From Emergencia timonensis (GTDB taxonomy: Bacteria; Bacillota; Clostridia; Peptostreptococcales; Anaerovoracaceae): a stretch of DNA of 64,000 nt. The notes under the pieces were generated by a model, which searched no databases, was not told where the DNA came from, and saw only the letters and a program-made list of their open reading frames with translations. The DNA lies in assembly GCF_900086585.1 (NCBI RefSeq), contig NZ_FLKM01000009.1, positions 992,001 through 1,056,000 of the forward strand. The letters are read 5' to 3'. Numbering within the stretch: position 1 is the stretch's first letter; every line of letters starts with the position of its first letter. Below, piece after piece: positions 17,357 through 25,566 of the stretch. Position numbers and translations under genes: made by a program.

Positions 17357-19231
17357 ATGAAAAAGACATTAGCGACACTTCTGTCGGTTTTGATGATTAT
17401 CTGCATGATGCCAGGGATGACATTTGCGGGAGAAGATAATGCAACGAATGGAGATTTGGCAGATGCAACGATTAATGTAAGAACTAATAATCAGACTTTC
17501 ACGGGCAGCGTGATTGATCCTGAAATTGAAGTCAAGATTGGAAATAAACTGGTCAGTCCTAATGATTATACTATAAAATATGTGAAGGAAGGCAATGTAG
17601 ACAATTTAGAGATTGAGCCACAGGACTTGATAAATGCTGGTAATTATATAGTGAAAATTACTGCAGTCGAAAATGAGACAAATGGAATTTATGGAAGTCA
17701 AGTAACAAAAGAAAGTCTAGTTACTATCAAAGCTAAATCTTTGACTTCGGCAATGGTTACGCTTAACCAACACGAAGCAAAGTTCTATTATAATAAACGT
17801 GTACAAACTCCAGATGTAGAGGTTAGAGATGGAAATCAGTTTATTGAGGCTGTAAATTATGAAACTGTTTTACCAGAATCAAAAGAAGCTGGCGAATACA
17901 CTGCAATTGTTAGAGGAAAAAATAACTATACTGGTGTTATACAAAAAAACTATAGAATAGAACCTAATTTTATTGTAGATACGACGAACATTACATGTCA
18001 GTATACTGGGTCTGCACAACAACCATATCCGAATGTATACAAATTTGATGAAGATATAAAAACGGCGACTCCCCTGGATCGTCAGATGTTTAAATATACT
18101 TGGAAAAATAATGTTAATGCTGGAAATCCTGTTTCAGCGGCTAAGCCAACAGTTGAAGTAACATATGTTGGAACGAGTGACCAATATAATGGGACAGTTG
18201 TGACCTATTTTACGATTGAACCATGCTCTTTGTCATATTATGATCTTGATATAACAATTCCGAACCAGACTACTTCAAATACAGTGATAAATGAAGAAAT
18301 TAAATATAAGGGGAAGTTGTTAAAGAGATACGCAGATTATACGCTGAGTGTGAAAGATAATGTTGCGTATATTACTTTGATAGGAAATTATAAAAATTTT
18401 AACAATAAACCAATAACAAAGTCATTTACAACTGGAAAAAATGAAATAAATGGTGAAAACACATTAGTTAGCTTTCAGAAGTACGAGTATAATTATACTG
18501 GAGCAGCTGTGACACCAGTTCCAACAAACGTTACTTGGAAAGATATCTATGGAAAATCAATAACCTTAATTAAGGATGTGGATTATGAAGTGAGATATGA
18601 AAATAATGTAAATGCTGGTATAGGAAAAGCGATTATTAGTGGGAAAGGTGTATATTCTGGTACGCTGACAATAGATTTTACTATTTTAGGCAAAGACAAT
18701 AAAGTAACAACAAAATATACAAGATATACGAAATATCTCAGTAGTAAAGCCTTCGTTCTCTCAGCAAAATCTCCTGGTGATGGTAATGGGTTCAAGTATA
18801 CTTCAGATACTCCATCTGTAGCAATTGTATCTGCAAAGGGTATAGTATCAATTGTAGGTACTGGTGTGGCAAAAATAAAAGTTGAAACCATTGGAACCTC
18901 GGCATTTAATCCTGCACATAAATATGTTTACATTACAGTGAAACCCCAAACACCAAAGGTCACAACAACAGCTTTATCAAAGGGTAAAATTAGGGTAAAA
19001 ATTAAAAAGGTAAATGGTACTACTAAATATCAGGTTAAATATGGATATAGCGGTAAATACAAAAATAAATATCTCAAGCATGTGAACAACAGTTACTTAA
19101 CAACTTCGACTACAATTGCAGGTTTGAAAAAAGGAAAAAACTATTACGTGAAAGTTCGAGCTTATAAAATTACCTCTGATGGAGTAAAAGTATATGGCAA
19201 CTGGACTACGAAGAAGATAAAAGTTATATAA
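17357..19231 (+). CDS. Secreted repeat protein with Ig-like and fibronectin-type domains
   Basis: 624 residues from the ATG at 17357, which follows AAGAAAGG at 11 bases and gives a normal signal peptide (MKKTLATLLSVLMIICMMPG then MTFA). A TTG 33 bases upstream is in frame but would give an odd start. The mature part has about four beta repeats, each with YTG near the start, DY..(S/R)Y in the middle and G.Y.G....F.I at the end, then a Big_2-like domain (about 465-540) and a C-terminal FN3-like domain ending in YGNWTTKKIKVI. No LPXTG, SLH or other anchor, so it is probably released or held non-covalently. Paralog of the next gene. AT-rich compared with neighbours. Confidence 0.75.
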   Translation: MKKTLATLLSVLMIICMMPGMTFAGEDNATNGDLADATINVRTNNQTFTGSVIDPEIEVKIGNKLVSPNDYTIKYVKEGNVDNLEIEPQDLINAGNYIVKITAVENETNGIYGSQVTKESLVTIKAKSLTSAMVTLNQHEAKFYYNKRVQTPDVEVRDGNQFIEAVNYETVLPESKEAGEYTAIVRGKNNYTGVIQKNYRIEPNFIVDTTNITCQYTGSAQQPYPNVYKFDEDIKTATPLDRQMFKYTWKNNVNAGNPVSAAKPTVEVTYVGTSDQYNGTVVTYFTIEPCSLSYYDLDITIPNQTTSNTVINEEIKYKGKLLKRYADYTLSVKDNVAYITLIGNYKNFNNKPITKSFTTGKNEINGENTLVSFQKYEYNYTGAAVTPVPTNVTWKDIYGKSITLIKDVDYEVRYENNVNAGIGKAIISGKGVYSGTLTIDFTILGKDNKVTTKYTRYTKYLSSKAFVLSAKSPGDGNGFKYTSDTPSVAIVSAKGIVSIVGTGVAKIKVETIGTSAFNPAHKYVYITVKPQTPKVTTTALSKGKIRVKIKKVNGTTKYQVKYGYSGKYKNKYLKHVNNSYLTTSTTIAGLKKGKNYYVKVRAYKITSDGVKVYGNWTTKKIKVI

Positions 19232-19248
19232 AAAAATTTATGATAAAG

Positions 19249-19308
19249 GTGCCGTAATATAAAGTAAAACAGATGATTTGCTTTGTATTACGGCACTTAT
19301 TTCTTTTG
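19249..19308 (+). terminator. Terminator after first secreted protein gene
   Basis: GTGCCGTAATA near 19249 pairs with TATTACGGCAC ending at 19296; T-rich tail follows. Confidence 0.75.
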
Positions 19309-19315
19309 CAGCTAA

Positions 19316-19377
19316 TTCTTAAATTTTCTTAATATTTGATAATATATATATTCATTTGTATGAAGAGATGGTATAAT
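19316..19377 (+). promoter_or_regulatory. Direct-repeat box and promoter of the second secreted protein gene
   Basis: TTCTTAA at 19316 and again at 19326, followed by an extended -10 TGGTATAAT (TATAAT 19372-19377). The direct repeat matches the pair upstream of the phospholipid operon. Confidence 0.4.
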
Positions 19378-19433
19378 ATGGCTATGGAAAACTAGTTCTA
19401 ATGAAGAGAAAGATTAAGAAAGGAATAGAGATT

Positions 19434-21998
19434 ATGAAAAAGACATTAGCGATACTTCTATCGGTTCTGATGATTGTCTGCATGATGCCGGGGATGGCGT
19501 TTGCGCAGGATACACCCGTAACAGATTTAACTGGTGCGGAAATCAAATTCAGTAATGATAATGCTACGTATACAGGGAATGCGATTAATCCAGGGGTTAC
19601 GGTTGTTAAAGAGAACAAAACAGTATCATCTAGCGACTACACCGTTTCCTATACAAAGAGTGGTAGCAGCGAGACTATTGCGGCAGAAACCTTGAAAGAT
19701 GCAGGGGAATATACTGCGAAGGTTACTCTAAATAGTGACGGAGTAGTTACAAATGGTGACGCTCCGCTCAAGGAGCTAACAAAGAATTTCACGATTAAGC
19801 CTAAAAACCTTAATGACAGTGATGTCATTGCAACACCGATCCAGCCACAGCCTGTTGGAACCAGAGCAGACGACATTAAGAAGTTAGTAATACTTACGTA
19901 TAATAATAACAGTTTAACAGTTACAAAAGATTATACAATTGATGTTAGTGCTACTGTAGCTGATTCAAACGAAGTGAAAATTACAGCGGCAACCAATGGG
20001 AATTATACAGGAAGCAAATTGTTGTACTATTATGGCGGAACAAGCATAACTGATTATACAATTACGAGCTTTACTAAACCATCAAAGCTAACATATGATG
20101 GAACGCCGAAACTTTGTACAAATGTAGTTGTAAAGAAGGGTAGCGATACTCTGGATCAGAAATATTACACTGTCGGGTATAGTGCCGACAACGTTAATGC
20201 CGGTAAGGTTACGCTAATTGTAACTGGAAAAAATGGATATGTTGGATCTATATCCAAATCTGACGCATTTGAAATTGCTAGAAAAAATATTGGTGAATGC
20301 ACGATAAAGGTTGGGAATGCGATTTCAGGAAGTTTTCCAACCGTAGATGTTATGGATGGATCAAAGGTTTTAAAGAAGGGCGTGGATTTTGAAGTTACTC
20401 CAGATACCTCGAAAAAGCAGGTCATTATTTTTGGTATTGGGAACTATGGCTCAAGTGAAACCAGGCAATACTCTATCGGCACTGACATTTCGAATGCAAC
20501 AGTTTATTTAGATAAGTATCCCACAACTAGTACAACGATATATCCAGAATATCCATATGACGGAACTTCTCATAGACCAAGTATTGAAGTTAATTTAGGA
20601 AACAAGCTTTTAAGACCGGGGACCGACTATGATGTTGAATGGGAAGCTAGCACTATCGCTGCCAAAACATATAAAGTGATTATCAGAGGCAAAGATACCT
20701 ATGCTGGAAAAATTGAAAGAACGTATAAGATAAAAGAAGGGATAATAACCGATGGAAGACTTTCCTTATCGTCCACTTTAGCATATATTCCAACTGGCTA
20801 TTTGGGAACTTCCTATACAGCAGAGCGAATGCCGGAATTTACGTTCTATGATGCAAAGGGCAAAGCGCTGATACGTGGTACGGATTATTATGTGTCATCA
20901 TATTACTACAATACTGCAAAGACATCAGTAACCATCATATTAAGTGGTAAAGGCAGTTATGCAGGTTCCTCTTACTACGGCTACAACGTAGTTCTTAACG
21001 GTACGAGTATGGCAAATTGCAGAGTAGAGCTGTCACAGACTTCCTACAAGTATACAGGTTATGCGCATACGCCGACAGTTAAGGTATACAACGGAAGTAC
21101 CCTGGTTCCAAGTACATATTACATTGTTTCTTACAAGAACAACAAAGATGCTGGGACAGCGTCAGTAACGGTTACTGGAACAAATGGTTATACAGGGAGC
21201 CAGACTGTGTATTTCACGATTACTGGCAACACTATCAATACGTGTACTGCCACTTTGTCACAGACGACATACAAATACGATGGTTTATATAAAGAGCCAA
21301 CCGTAACCGTTAAAGATGGATACACAACTTTGACTAGAAATGTAGACTACAAGCTGACATATAGCAACAACCGCGTTGCAGGAACGGCAACCGTGTTGAT
21401 TACAGGCATCGGCAAATATAGTGGAAGTATGACTAAGGAATTCACTATCCAAGGTCTTGACCAGACAGTGAAGACGAAATATACGAAGTATACTAAATAT
21501 CCGACAAGTTCCAATTTCAGAATTACTGCAACTGCTAACGGAGACGGAACTGGATTCACTTACACATCTAACGATACATCTGTGGCAAAGGTTTCTAGTG
21601 ATGGAGAAGTTGAGATCATCGGCACTGGTATTGCAAAGATTACTGTAACCACAAAGGGAACAACGAGATACAATCCTGCATCAAAAGTGATTACAGTCAC
21701 AGTCAAACCAAATAAACCTGTCATCAAAGTTACTTCACCTTCCAAAGGAGAGGTCAAAGTGCTCATTACTAAGGTAAAAGGAGCGACCAAATATCAGGTT
21801 AAATATGGAAGAAATGATAAGTACTATAATAAGTACATCACACACAAGGAAAATGAGTATACTAAAACCTCTACGACTATCAAAAATCGTAAGAGTGGTG
21901 TGTACTACTACGTACAGGTTCGCGCCTACAAGACACTGGAAAACGGTAACAAGGTTTGGAGCAACTGGACGACATTGAAAAAAGTCAGAGCAAAATAA
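19434..21998 (+). CDS. Secreted repeat protein, longer paralog
   Basis: 854 residues from the ATG at 19434 (AAGAAAGGA ten bases upstream; an ATG at 19401 is almost on the transcription start and has no ribosome site). Signal peptide MKKTLAILLSVLMIVCMMPG then MAFA. Compared with the preceding protein it has about two more Ig-like repeats (YTG.A.TPTVKVYNGS, DAGTASVTVTGTNGYTG), then the same Big_2-like domain and the same FN3-like end (KVWSNWTTLKKVRAK). No covalent anchor motif. Tyr and Thr are very abundant. Probably an extracellular or surface-associated protein; tandem duplication with repeat-number change suggests rapid evolution. Confidence 0.75.
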   Translation: MKKTLAILLSVLMIVCMMPGMAFAQDTPVTDLTGAEIKFSNDNATYTGNAINPGVTVVKENKTVSSSDYTVSYTKSGSSETIAAETLKDAGEYTAKVTLNSDGVVTNGDAPLKELTKNFTIKPKNLNDSDVIATPIQPQPVGTRADDIKKLVILTYNNNSLTVTKDYTIDVSATVADSNEVKITAATNGNYTGSKLLYYYGGTSITDYTITSFTKPSKLTYDGTPKLCTNVVVKKGSDTLDQKYYTVGYSADNVNAGKVTLIVTGKNGYVGSISKSDAFEIARKNIGECTIKVGNAISGSFPTVDVMDGSKVLKKGVDFEVTPDTSKKQVIIFGIGNYGSSETRQYSIGTDISNATVYLDKYPTTSTTIYPEYPYDGTSHRPSIEVNLGNKLLRPGTDYDVEWEASTIAAKTYKVIIRGKDTYAGKIERTYKIKEGIITDGRLSLSSTLAYIPTGYLGTSYTAERMPEFTFYDAKGKALIRGTDYYVSSYYYNTAKTSVTIILSGKGSYAGSSYYGYNVVLNGTSMANCRVELSQTSYKYTGYAHTPTVKVYNGSTLVPSTYYIVSYKNNKDAGTASVTVTGTNGYTGSQTVYFTITGNTINTCTATLSQTTYKYDGLYKEPTVTVKDGYTTLTRNVDYKLTYSNNRVAGTATVLITGIGKYSGSMTKEFTIQGLDQTVKTKYTKYTKYPTSSNFRITATANGDGTGFTYTSNDTSVAKVSSDGEVEIIGTGIAKITVTTKGTTRYNPASKVITVTVKPNKPVIKVTSPSKGEVKVLITKVKGATKYQVKYGRNDKYYNKYITHKENEYTKTSTTIKNRKSGVYYYVQVRAYKTLENGNKVWSNWTTLKKVRAK

Positions 21999-22021
21999 GT
22001 AAATTATAAGCAGTATAAGAT

Positions 22022-22056
22022 GCCGCACAGAGATAAATTCTCTGTGCGGCAGTTTT
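22022..22056 (+). terminator. Terminator after second secreted protein gene
   Basis: Perfect 12-bp stem GCCGCACAGAGA / TCTCTGTGCGGC around a 5-base loop, then AGTTTT. Confidence 0.85.
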
Positions 22057-22114
22057 CATGATTTACGATTGAGTTCGGCACGAAAAGAGCCGCACCTTAT
22101 AGCCTATACGCGCG

Positions 22115-22142
22115 AAAAAAGAACTGATCCGCAAGAATCAGT
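22115..22142 (-). terminator. Terminator of the orphan RNA (minus strand)
   Basis: ACTGAT...ATCAGT hairpin with an 8-base loop followed on the minus strand by TTCTTTTTT. Confidence 0.7.
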
Positions 22143-22511
22143 CCTTTCTAGTAATGCTTATATTCAATTTTAAGGGACAATATTAATTAATCTATATTAA
22201 CGTTTATACTAATCCTTTTCTGTTCATCTATAAGCAATAACCGAATTTCTGGCTGGTACAACTTCTACTTCAGATTGGTCTATCTTGTCTCTGCCAGTTT
22301 TATGTAGGTGGGTCTAGCCCCTCGTACCTTTCAGTAATTACTATTAGAATTTCTGGCTATCGTGATATTCTCTCTGAAGCAGAAGGTCCTGCCACCGATG
22401 AGTCTCCTGGTCCTAAAAAACGCTTTAACATTTCCCTCGCTCCTTTCTATAGATTTCATAAGTACCATACACTACAACTTTTATCTGTAAATAATGTATT
22501 TTCTTTCTGTT
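22115..22511 (-). ncRNA. Orphan structured RNA of about 395 nt
   Basis: Minus strand unit with a strong promoter and a terminator but no convincing protein. The only small frame with a ribosome site (GGAGCGAGGG) would code 24 residues starting MLKRFLGPGD. The rest is full of short complementary blocks, such as AGGACC with GGACCT, GGGGCTAG-type G and C runs and A-rich single strands, and contains the direct repeat GCCAGAAATTC twice, 104 bases apart. Both features suggest a folded RNA. It stands alone between convergent and divergent neighbours. Clostridial structured RNAs such as the raiA motif come to mind, but I cannot confirm a family from memory. Confidence 0.5.
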
Positions 22512-22517
22512 GACATT

Positions 22518-22546
22518 ATAATAATACAACTTTGTACGAATGTCAA
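22518..22546 (-). promoter_or_regulatory. Promoter of the orphan RNA (minus strand)
   Basis: Read on the minus strand: TTGACA (22546-22541), 17-bp spacer, TATTAT (22523-22518) within an AT-rich -10 block. Confidence 0.65.
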
Positions 22547-22592
22547 TGCTTTTTTGAAAATTTAGAAACTTTTATTTTTCTTAACTTTTTGT

Positions 22593-22740
22593 TATAATGG
22601 TTCCGTGATCTTACGGCGTTGCCGAGAGGTAGGAACCATTGAAACATGAATTCCAATTCAATTCTCAAAGGTATATTCATGTTAAAATGCTTCCACGATC
22701 TTCCGGGGTCGCCGCACTTTCACTATTTTGACCAAACAAA
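22593..22740 (+). promoter_or_regulatory. -10 element and structured leader of the ferredoxin-like gene
   Basis: TATAAT at 22593-22598. The leader begins with GGTTCC, which pairs with GGAACC at 22632-22637, enclosing CGGC-GTT-GCCG. A second hairpin joins CATGAAT with ATTCATG. The phrase TTCC-N-(A/T)GATCTT.CGG...GCCG occurs a second time at 22690-22714, so the leader itself contains a degenerate tandem copy. Shares its 5' motif with the leader at 17137. Confidence 0.4.
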
Positions 22741-22754
22741 GGAGCTGATATTTC

Positions 22755-23192
22755 ATGCAATTGACAGATAAAGTAAAGAACTGCAACGGCTGTGAGGCCT
22801 GTGTTTTGGGCTGCAAGCACGCGTGCATCAAGATTGTAAAAGACGAGAATGGTACCAAGAAACCGATCAAGAATGAGGACGGATGTCAGAAATGCAACAA
22901 CTGCATTTTGTACTGTCCGATTTACAACCCTGTAGAATTGCCGACCTTCGAGGAGTTCTACGAATTCAATGACGAATACTACCATAGAGATATGGCGAAA
23001 GTTTATCGTGAGACCATGAGAAAAGTCAAATCGGGCACTGTTACGGAATTCGTGGGCACGCTGTGCCAGATCGCGGCGCTCAAATCACTGATGGGAGATA
23101 AGCTGAGCCACGACCTGCGGATTCTTCCTCTTCACTGCGACCCGGAAAATCCAAAGCGGCCGGAATGCAGAGGATGCCAGTTCTATAAATGA
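22755..23192 (+). CDS. Ferredoxin-like protein with two 4Fe-4S motifs
   Basis: 145 residues; AAAGGAG lies 11 bases before the ATG. The N-terminal 60 residues carry CNGCEACVLGCKHAC and CQKCNNCILYCP, each suited to one [4Fe-4S] cluster. The remaining 85 residues have further Cys (LCQIAALKSL, LHCDPENPKRPECRGCQFYK). The arrangement resembles the N-terminal part of FrhB-type coenzyme F420 hydrogenase beta-subunit-like proteins, which are normally over 300 residues, so it may be a shortened relative. It overlaps the next gene by four bases. An electron-transfer role is inferred; the partner is unknown. Confidence 0.7.
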   Translation: MQLTDKVKNCNGCEACVLGCKHACIKIVKDENGTKKPIKNEDGCQKCNNCILYCPIYNPVELPTFEEFYEFNDEYYHRDMAKVYRETMRKVKSGTVTEFVGTLCQIAALKSLMGDKLSHDLRILPLHCDPENPKRPECRGCQFYK

Positions 23193-23749
23193 TGAATCAG
23201 ATTGAAATAAAGAAAAACTTAAGAAAAGAAATCAAGGCGAGGATAGCGCTGCTGGAACAAGGCTACTGCCAAAAGGCCAGCGAAATCATTTGCGAAAGAG
23301 TGATGGCAGAACCAGCCTATCGGACGGCCAAAACCGTATTTTGTTTTGTGGGAACCAGAGGAGAGCCGGATACCGTCAAAATCCTGCAGGATGCCCTGGA
23401 AAGTGGCAAGCGGGTGGGCGTGCCGCTTTGCGTAGCTGACGGCATCATGGAAGTCCGCCAGATCAGTGATCTGAACAAAGACCTGAAACCTGGCGTGTTC
23501 GGCATTTTGGAGCCGTTGCCGGAGCTGCCGCTAATCGAAGCGGGCGAAATCGATTTTGCCGTATTGCCCTGTGTGACCTGCGACTATCAGGGAAATAGGC
23601 TGGGACACGGCAAAGGTTATTACGACAGATTTCTAAAGGGAACGAAATTCCCCACGTGCATGATCTGTTTTGAAAAGCTGATATCGGGTAATATTCCTAT
23701 GGACGATCACGACCAAAAGGCTGACAGTGTGATTACAGATGCTGAATAA
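23189..23749 (+). CDS. 5-formyltetrahydrofolate cyclo-ligase
   Basis: 186 residues. The family signature GNRLGHGKGYYDRFL is present near residues 142-156, with N-terminal LRKEIKARI and the mid motif FVGTRGEPDT that lines the nucleotide/substrate site. The enzyme uses ATP to turn 5-formyl-THF into 5,10-methenyl-THF, rescuing the folate pool; it acts in the cytoplasm. The start overlaps the upstream stop and its end overlaps the transporter start, so the three genes are coupled. Confidence 0.9.
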   Translation: MMNQIEIKKNLRKEIKARIALLEQGYCQKASEIICERVMAEPAYRTAKTVFCFVGTRGEPDTVKILQDALESGKRVGVPLCVADGIMEVRQISDLNKDLKPGVFGILEPLPELPLIEAGEIDFAVLPCVTCDYQGNRLGHGKGYYDRFLKGTKFPTCMICFEKLISGNIPMDDHDQKADSVITDAE

Positions 23750-24680
23750 TTTTGTCATCTCATTGGAGGCGGTGCTGCCCATGTTCATACTGATGGGAGT
23801 CGGCATGCTGGTCAAAAGATACCGGCTGCTGGGAGCCGAAGAAGTCAGACACTTGAATCACATGGTGTTCGTCGTATTCTTTCCTGTCATGATGTTCCGC
23901 AACCTGTACGGTTCAGACATCAAAGAGGCTCTGGACGGAAAGCTGATCGCCTTTGGTGTTGCTGCAGTTTTGATTGAGTACCTGATCACTCTGCTCGTCG
24001 TCCTGCGAGTTGAAAAAGAGCCGAAGAGCAGAGGCGCGATGATACAAGCCATCTATCGGAGCAATTTTGTCATCATGGGAATTCCCATCGCTGTGAACAT
24101 GTTTGGACACGGAAACCTGGCGGTGACAGCGATGATGGTGTCCGTCATCGTTCCCATATATAACATTCTGGCAGTTACGACGCTGGAAGTATTCAGAGGC
24201 GGAAAACCCGATCCTGTCAATATATTAAGAAAGCTGGCAACAAACCCCTTGATTTTGGGCGCGGCAGCAGGTATCATTGCAGTATTGGGAGAAATAAAGC
24301 TGCCATCGGTCTTAGAGACCGTAGTCAGCGATATGTCAGCAGTTGCAATGCCCATGGCTTTGGTGATCCTGGGTGCATCTTTCAACATCACCAGTATCGA
24401 AAGGTGCAGGAAAAACCTGGTCATCTGTGTCATCGCAAGACTGATCGTCGTCCCGGCGGCAGGACTCGGCGCTGCGGCATTTTTTGGATTTCGAGGTATC
24501 GCCTTTGTTACCTTGATCGCGATTTTCGCATCACCGACGGCGGTGTCGTCCTTTACCATGGCCGAAACCATGGAAAGCGACAGCGAACTGGCGGGGAACT
24601 GCGTCGTCTTTTCCTCGGCATTTGCATGTTTTACTATGTTTTTTTGGATATTCCTTTATAAAAATCTGGGAATGTTTTAA
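23739..24680 (+). CDS. AEC-family (auxin efflux carrier-like) transporter
   Basis: 313 residues with about ten membrane helices in two halves of five, as usual for the AEC family. Family-type motifs include NHMVFVVFFPVMMFRNL, YRSNFVIMGIP and FASPTAVSSFTMAE. Members move organic acids such as malate or malonate, or amino-acid-like anions; the substrate cannot be told from sequence. The gene overlaps the cyclo-ligase by 11 bases. No terminator is seen before the next gene 36 bp on, so read-through is possible. Confidence 0.82.
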   Translation: MLNNFVISLEAVLPMFILMGVGMLVKRYRLLGAEEVRHLNHMVFVVFFPVMMFRNLYGSDIKEALDGKLIAFGVAAVLIEYLITLLVVLRVEKEPKSRGAMIQAIYRSNFVIMGIPIAVNMFGHGNLAVTAMMVSVIVPIYNILAVTTLEVFRGGKPDPVNILRKLATNPLILGAAAGIIAVLGEIKLPSVLETVVSDMSAVAMPMALVILGASFNITSIERCRKNLVICVIARLIVVPAAGLGAAAFFGFRGIAFVTLIAIFASPTAVSSFTMAETMESDSELAGNCVVFSSAFACFTMFFWIFLYKNLGMF

Positions 24681-24716
24681 AATATAATTATCTAAAGAGA
24701 AGAGGAGATTAGTATT

Positions 24717-25535
24717 ATGAGTGATTGTAATCATGATTGTGGATCATGTGGCGTTAGCTGCGACGAAAGACAGGAGAATCCTGGCATCCAGAAAGCACCG
24801 ATGAACGATCTTTCAGATGTGAGAAAAGTAATCGGTATTGTCAGCGGCAAAGGCGGAGTCGGAAAGTCATCCGTTACTTCCATGCTGGCAGTAGCAGCCA
24901 GAAAACAGGGCAAGAACGTAGCTGTTTTGGATGCAGATATTACAGGACCTTCCATTCCAAAGGCATTTGGCATTAAGGAGAGAGCACAGGGCAACGATCA
25001 GATGATTTTGCCGGCCGTAACAGAGACAGGCATCAAAGCCATGTCTATCAACTTGCTCTTGGAGAATGACACAGATCCTGTCGTTTGGAGAGGACCGATC
25101 CTGGGCGGCGTCGTGGAACAGTTCTGGAGCGATGTAACCTGGGGAGATGTTGACGTGATGTTCGTGGATATGCCTCCTGGAACTGGAGACGTAGCATTGA
25201 CTGTTTATCAGTCCCTGCCAGTCGACGGCATCATCATCGTGACTTCACCGCAGGAACTGGTTTCTATGATTGTAGAAAAAGCTGTAAAGATGGCAGACTT
25301 GATGGAAATTCCAGTGCTGGGCATCGTGGAGAATATGTCTTATTACAAGTGTCCGGACTGCGGCAAAGAACACAAGATCTTTGGTGACAGCCACATAGAA
25401 GATATTGCAGCAACCCATGGAGTAAAACACGTAGTTAAATTGCCGCTGGATAGTGAAGTTGCCAAAGCCTGCGATATGGGCCAGATTGAATCCTTCGCAT
25501 GTGAAGAGATCGAAAAGCTGGCAGAGCAGCTCTAA
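24717..25535 (+). CDS. Mrp/NBP35-type Fe-S cluster carrier ATPase
   Basis: 272 residues. N-terminal Cys cluster CNHDCGSCGVSC (residues 4-15) is like that of NBP35 proteins, then a deviant Walker A GKGGVGKSS, the switch DADITGPSIP, and a CPDCGK pair near residue 207 that bridges the Fe-S cluster between subunits. It assembles or carries [4Fe-4S] clusters to apo-enzymes, useful to a cell with many Fe-S dehydratases like those at 54-61 kb. AGAGGAG precedes the ATG. Confidence 0.9.
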   Translation: MSDCNHDCGSCGVSCDERQENPGIQKAPMNDLSDVRKVIGIVSGKGGVGKSSVTSMLAVAARKQGKNVAVLDADITGPSIPKAFGIKERAQGNDQMILPAVTETGIKAMSINLLLENDTDPVVWRGPILGGVVEQFWSDVTWGDVDVMFVDMPPGTGDVALTVYQSLPVDGIIIVTSPQELVSMIVEKAVKMADLMEIPVLGIVENMSYYKCPDCGKEHKIFGDSHIEDIAATHGVKHVVKLPLDSEVAKACDMGQIESFACEEIEKLAEQL

Positions 25536-25566
25536 CAGATCCTCTTGGTTTAGAAGGGAGAACACG

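Noticed and set aside
22115..22511. tmRNA or RNase P RNA
   Set aside because: Size fits, but tag-peptide and CCA end, or the RNase P conserved blocks, are absent.
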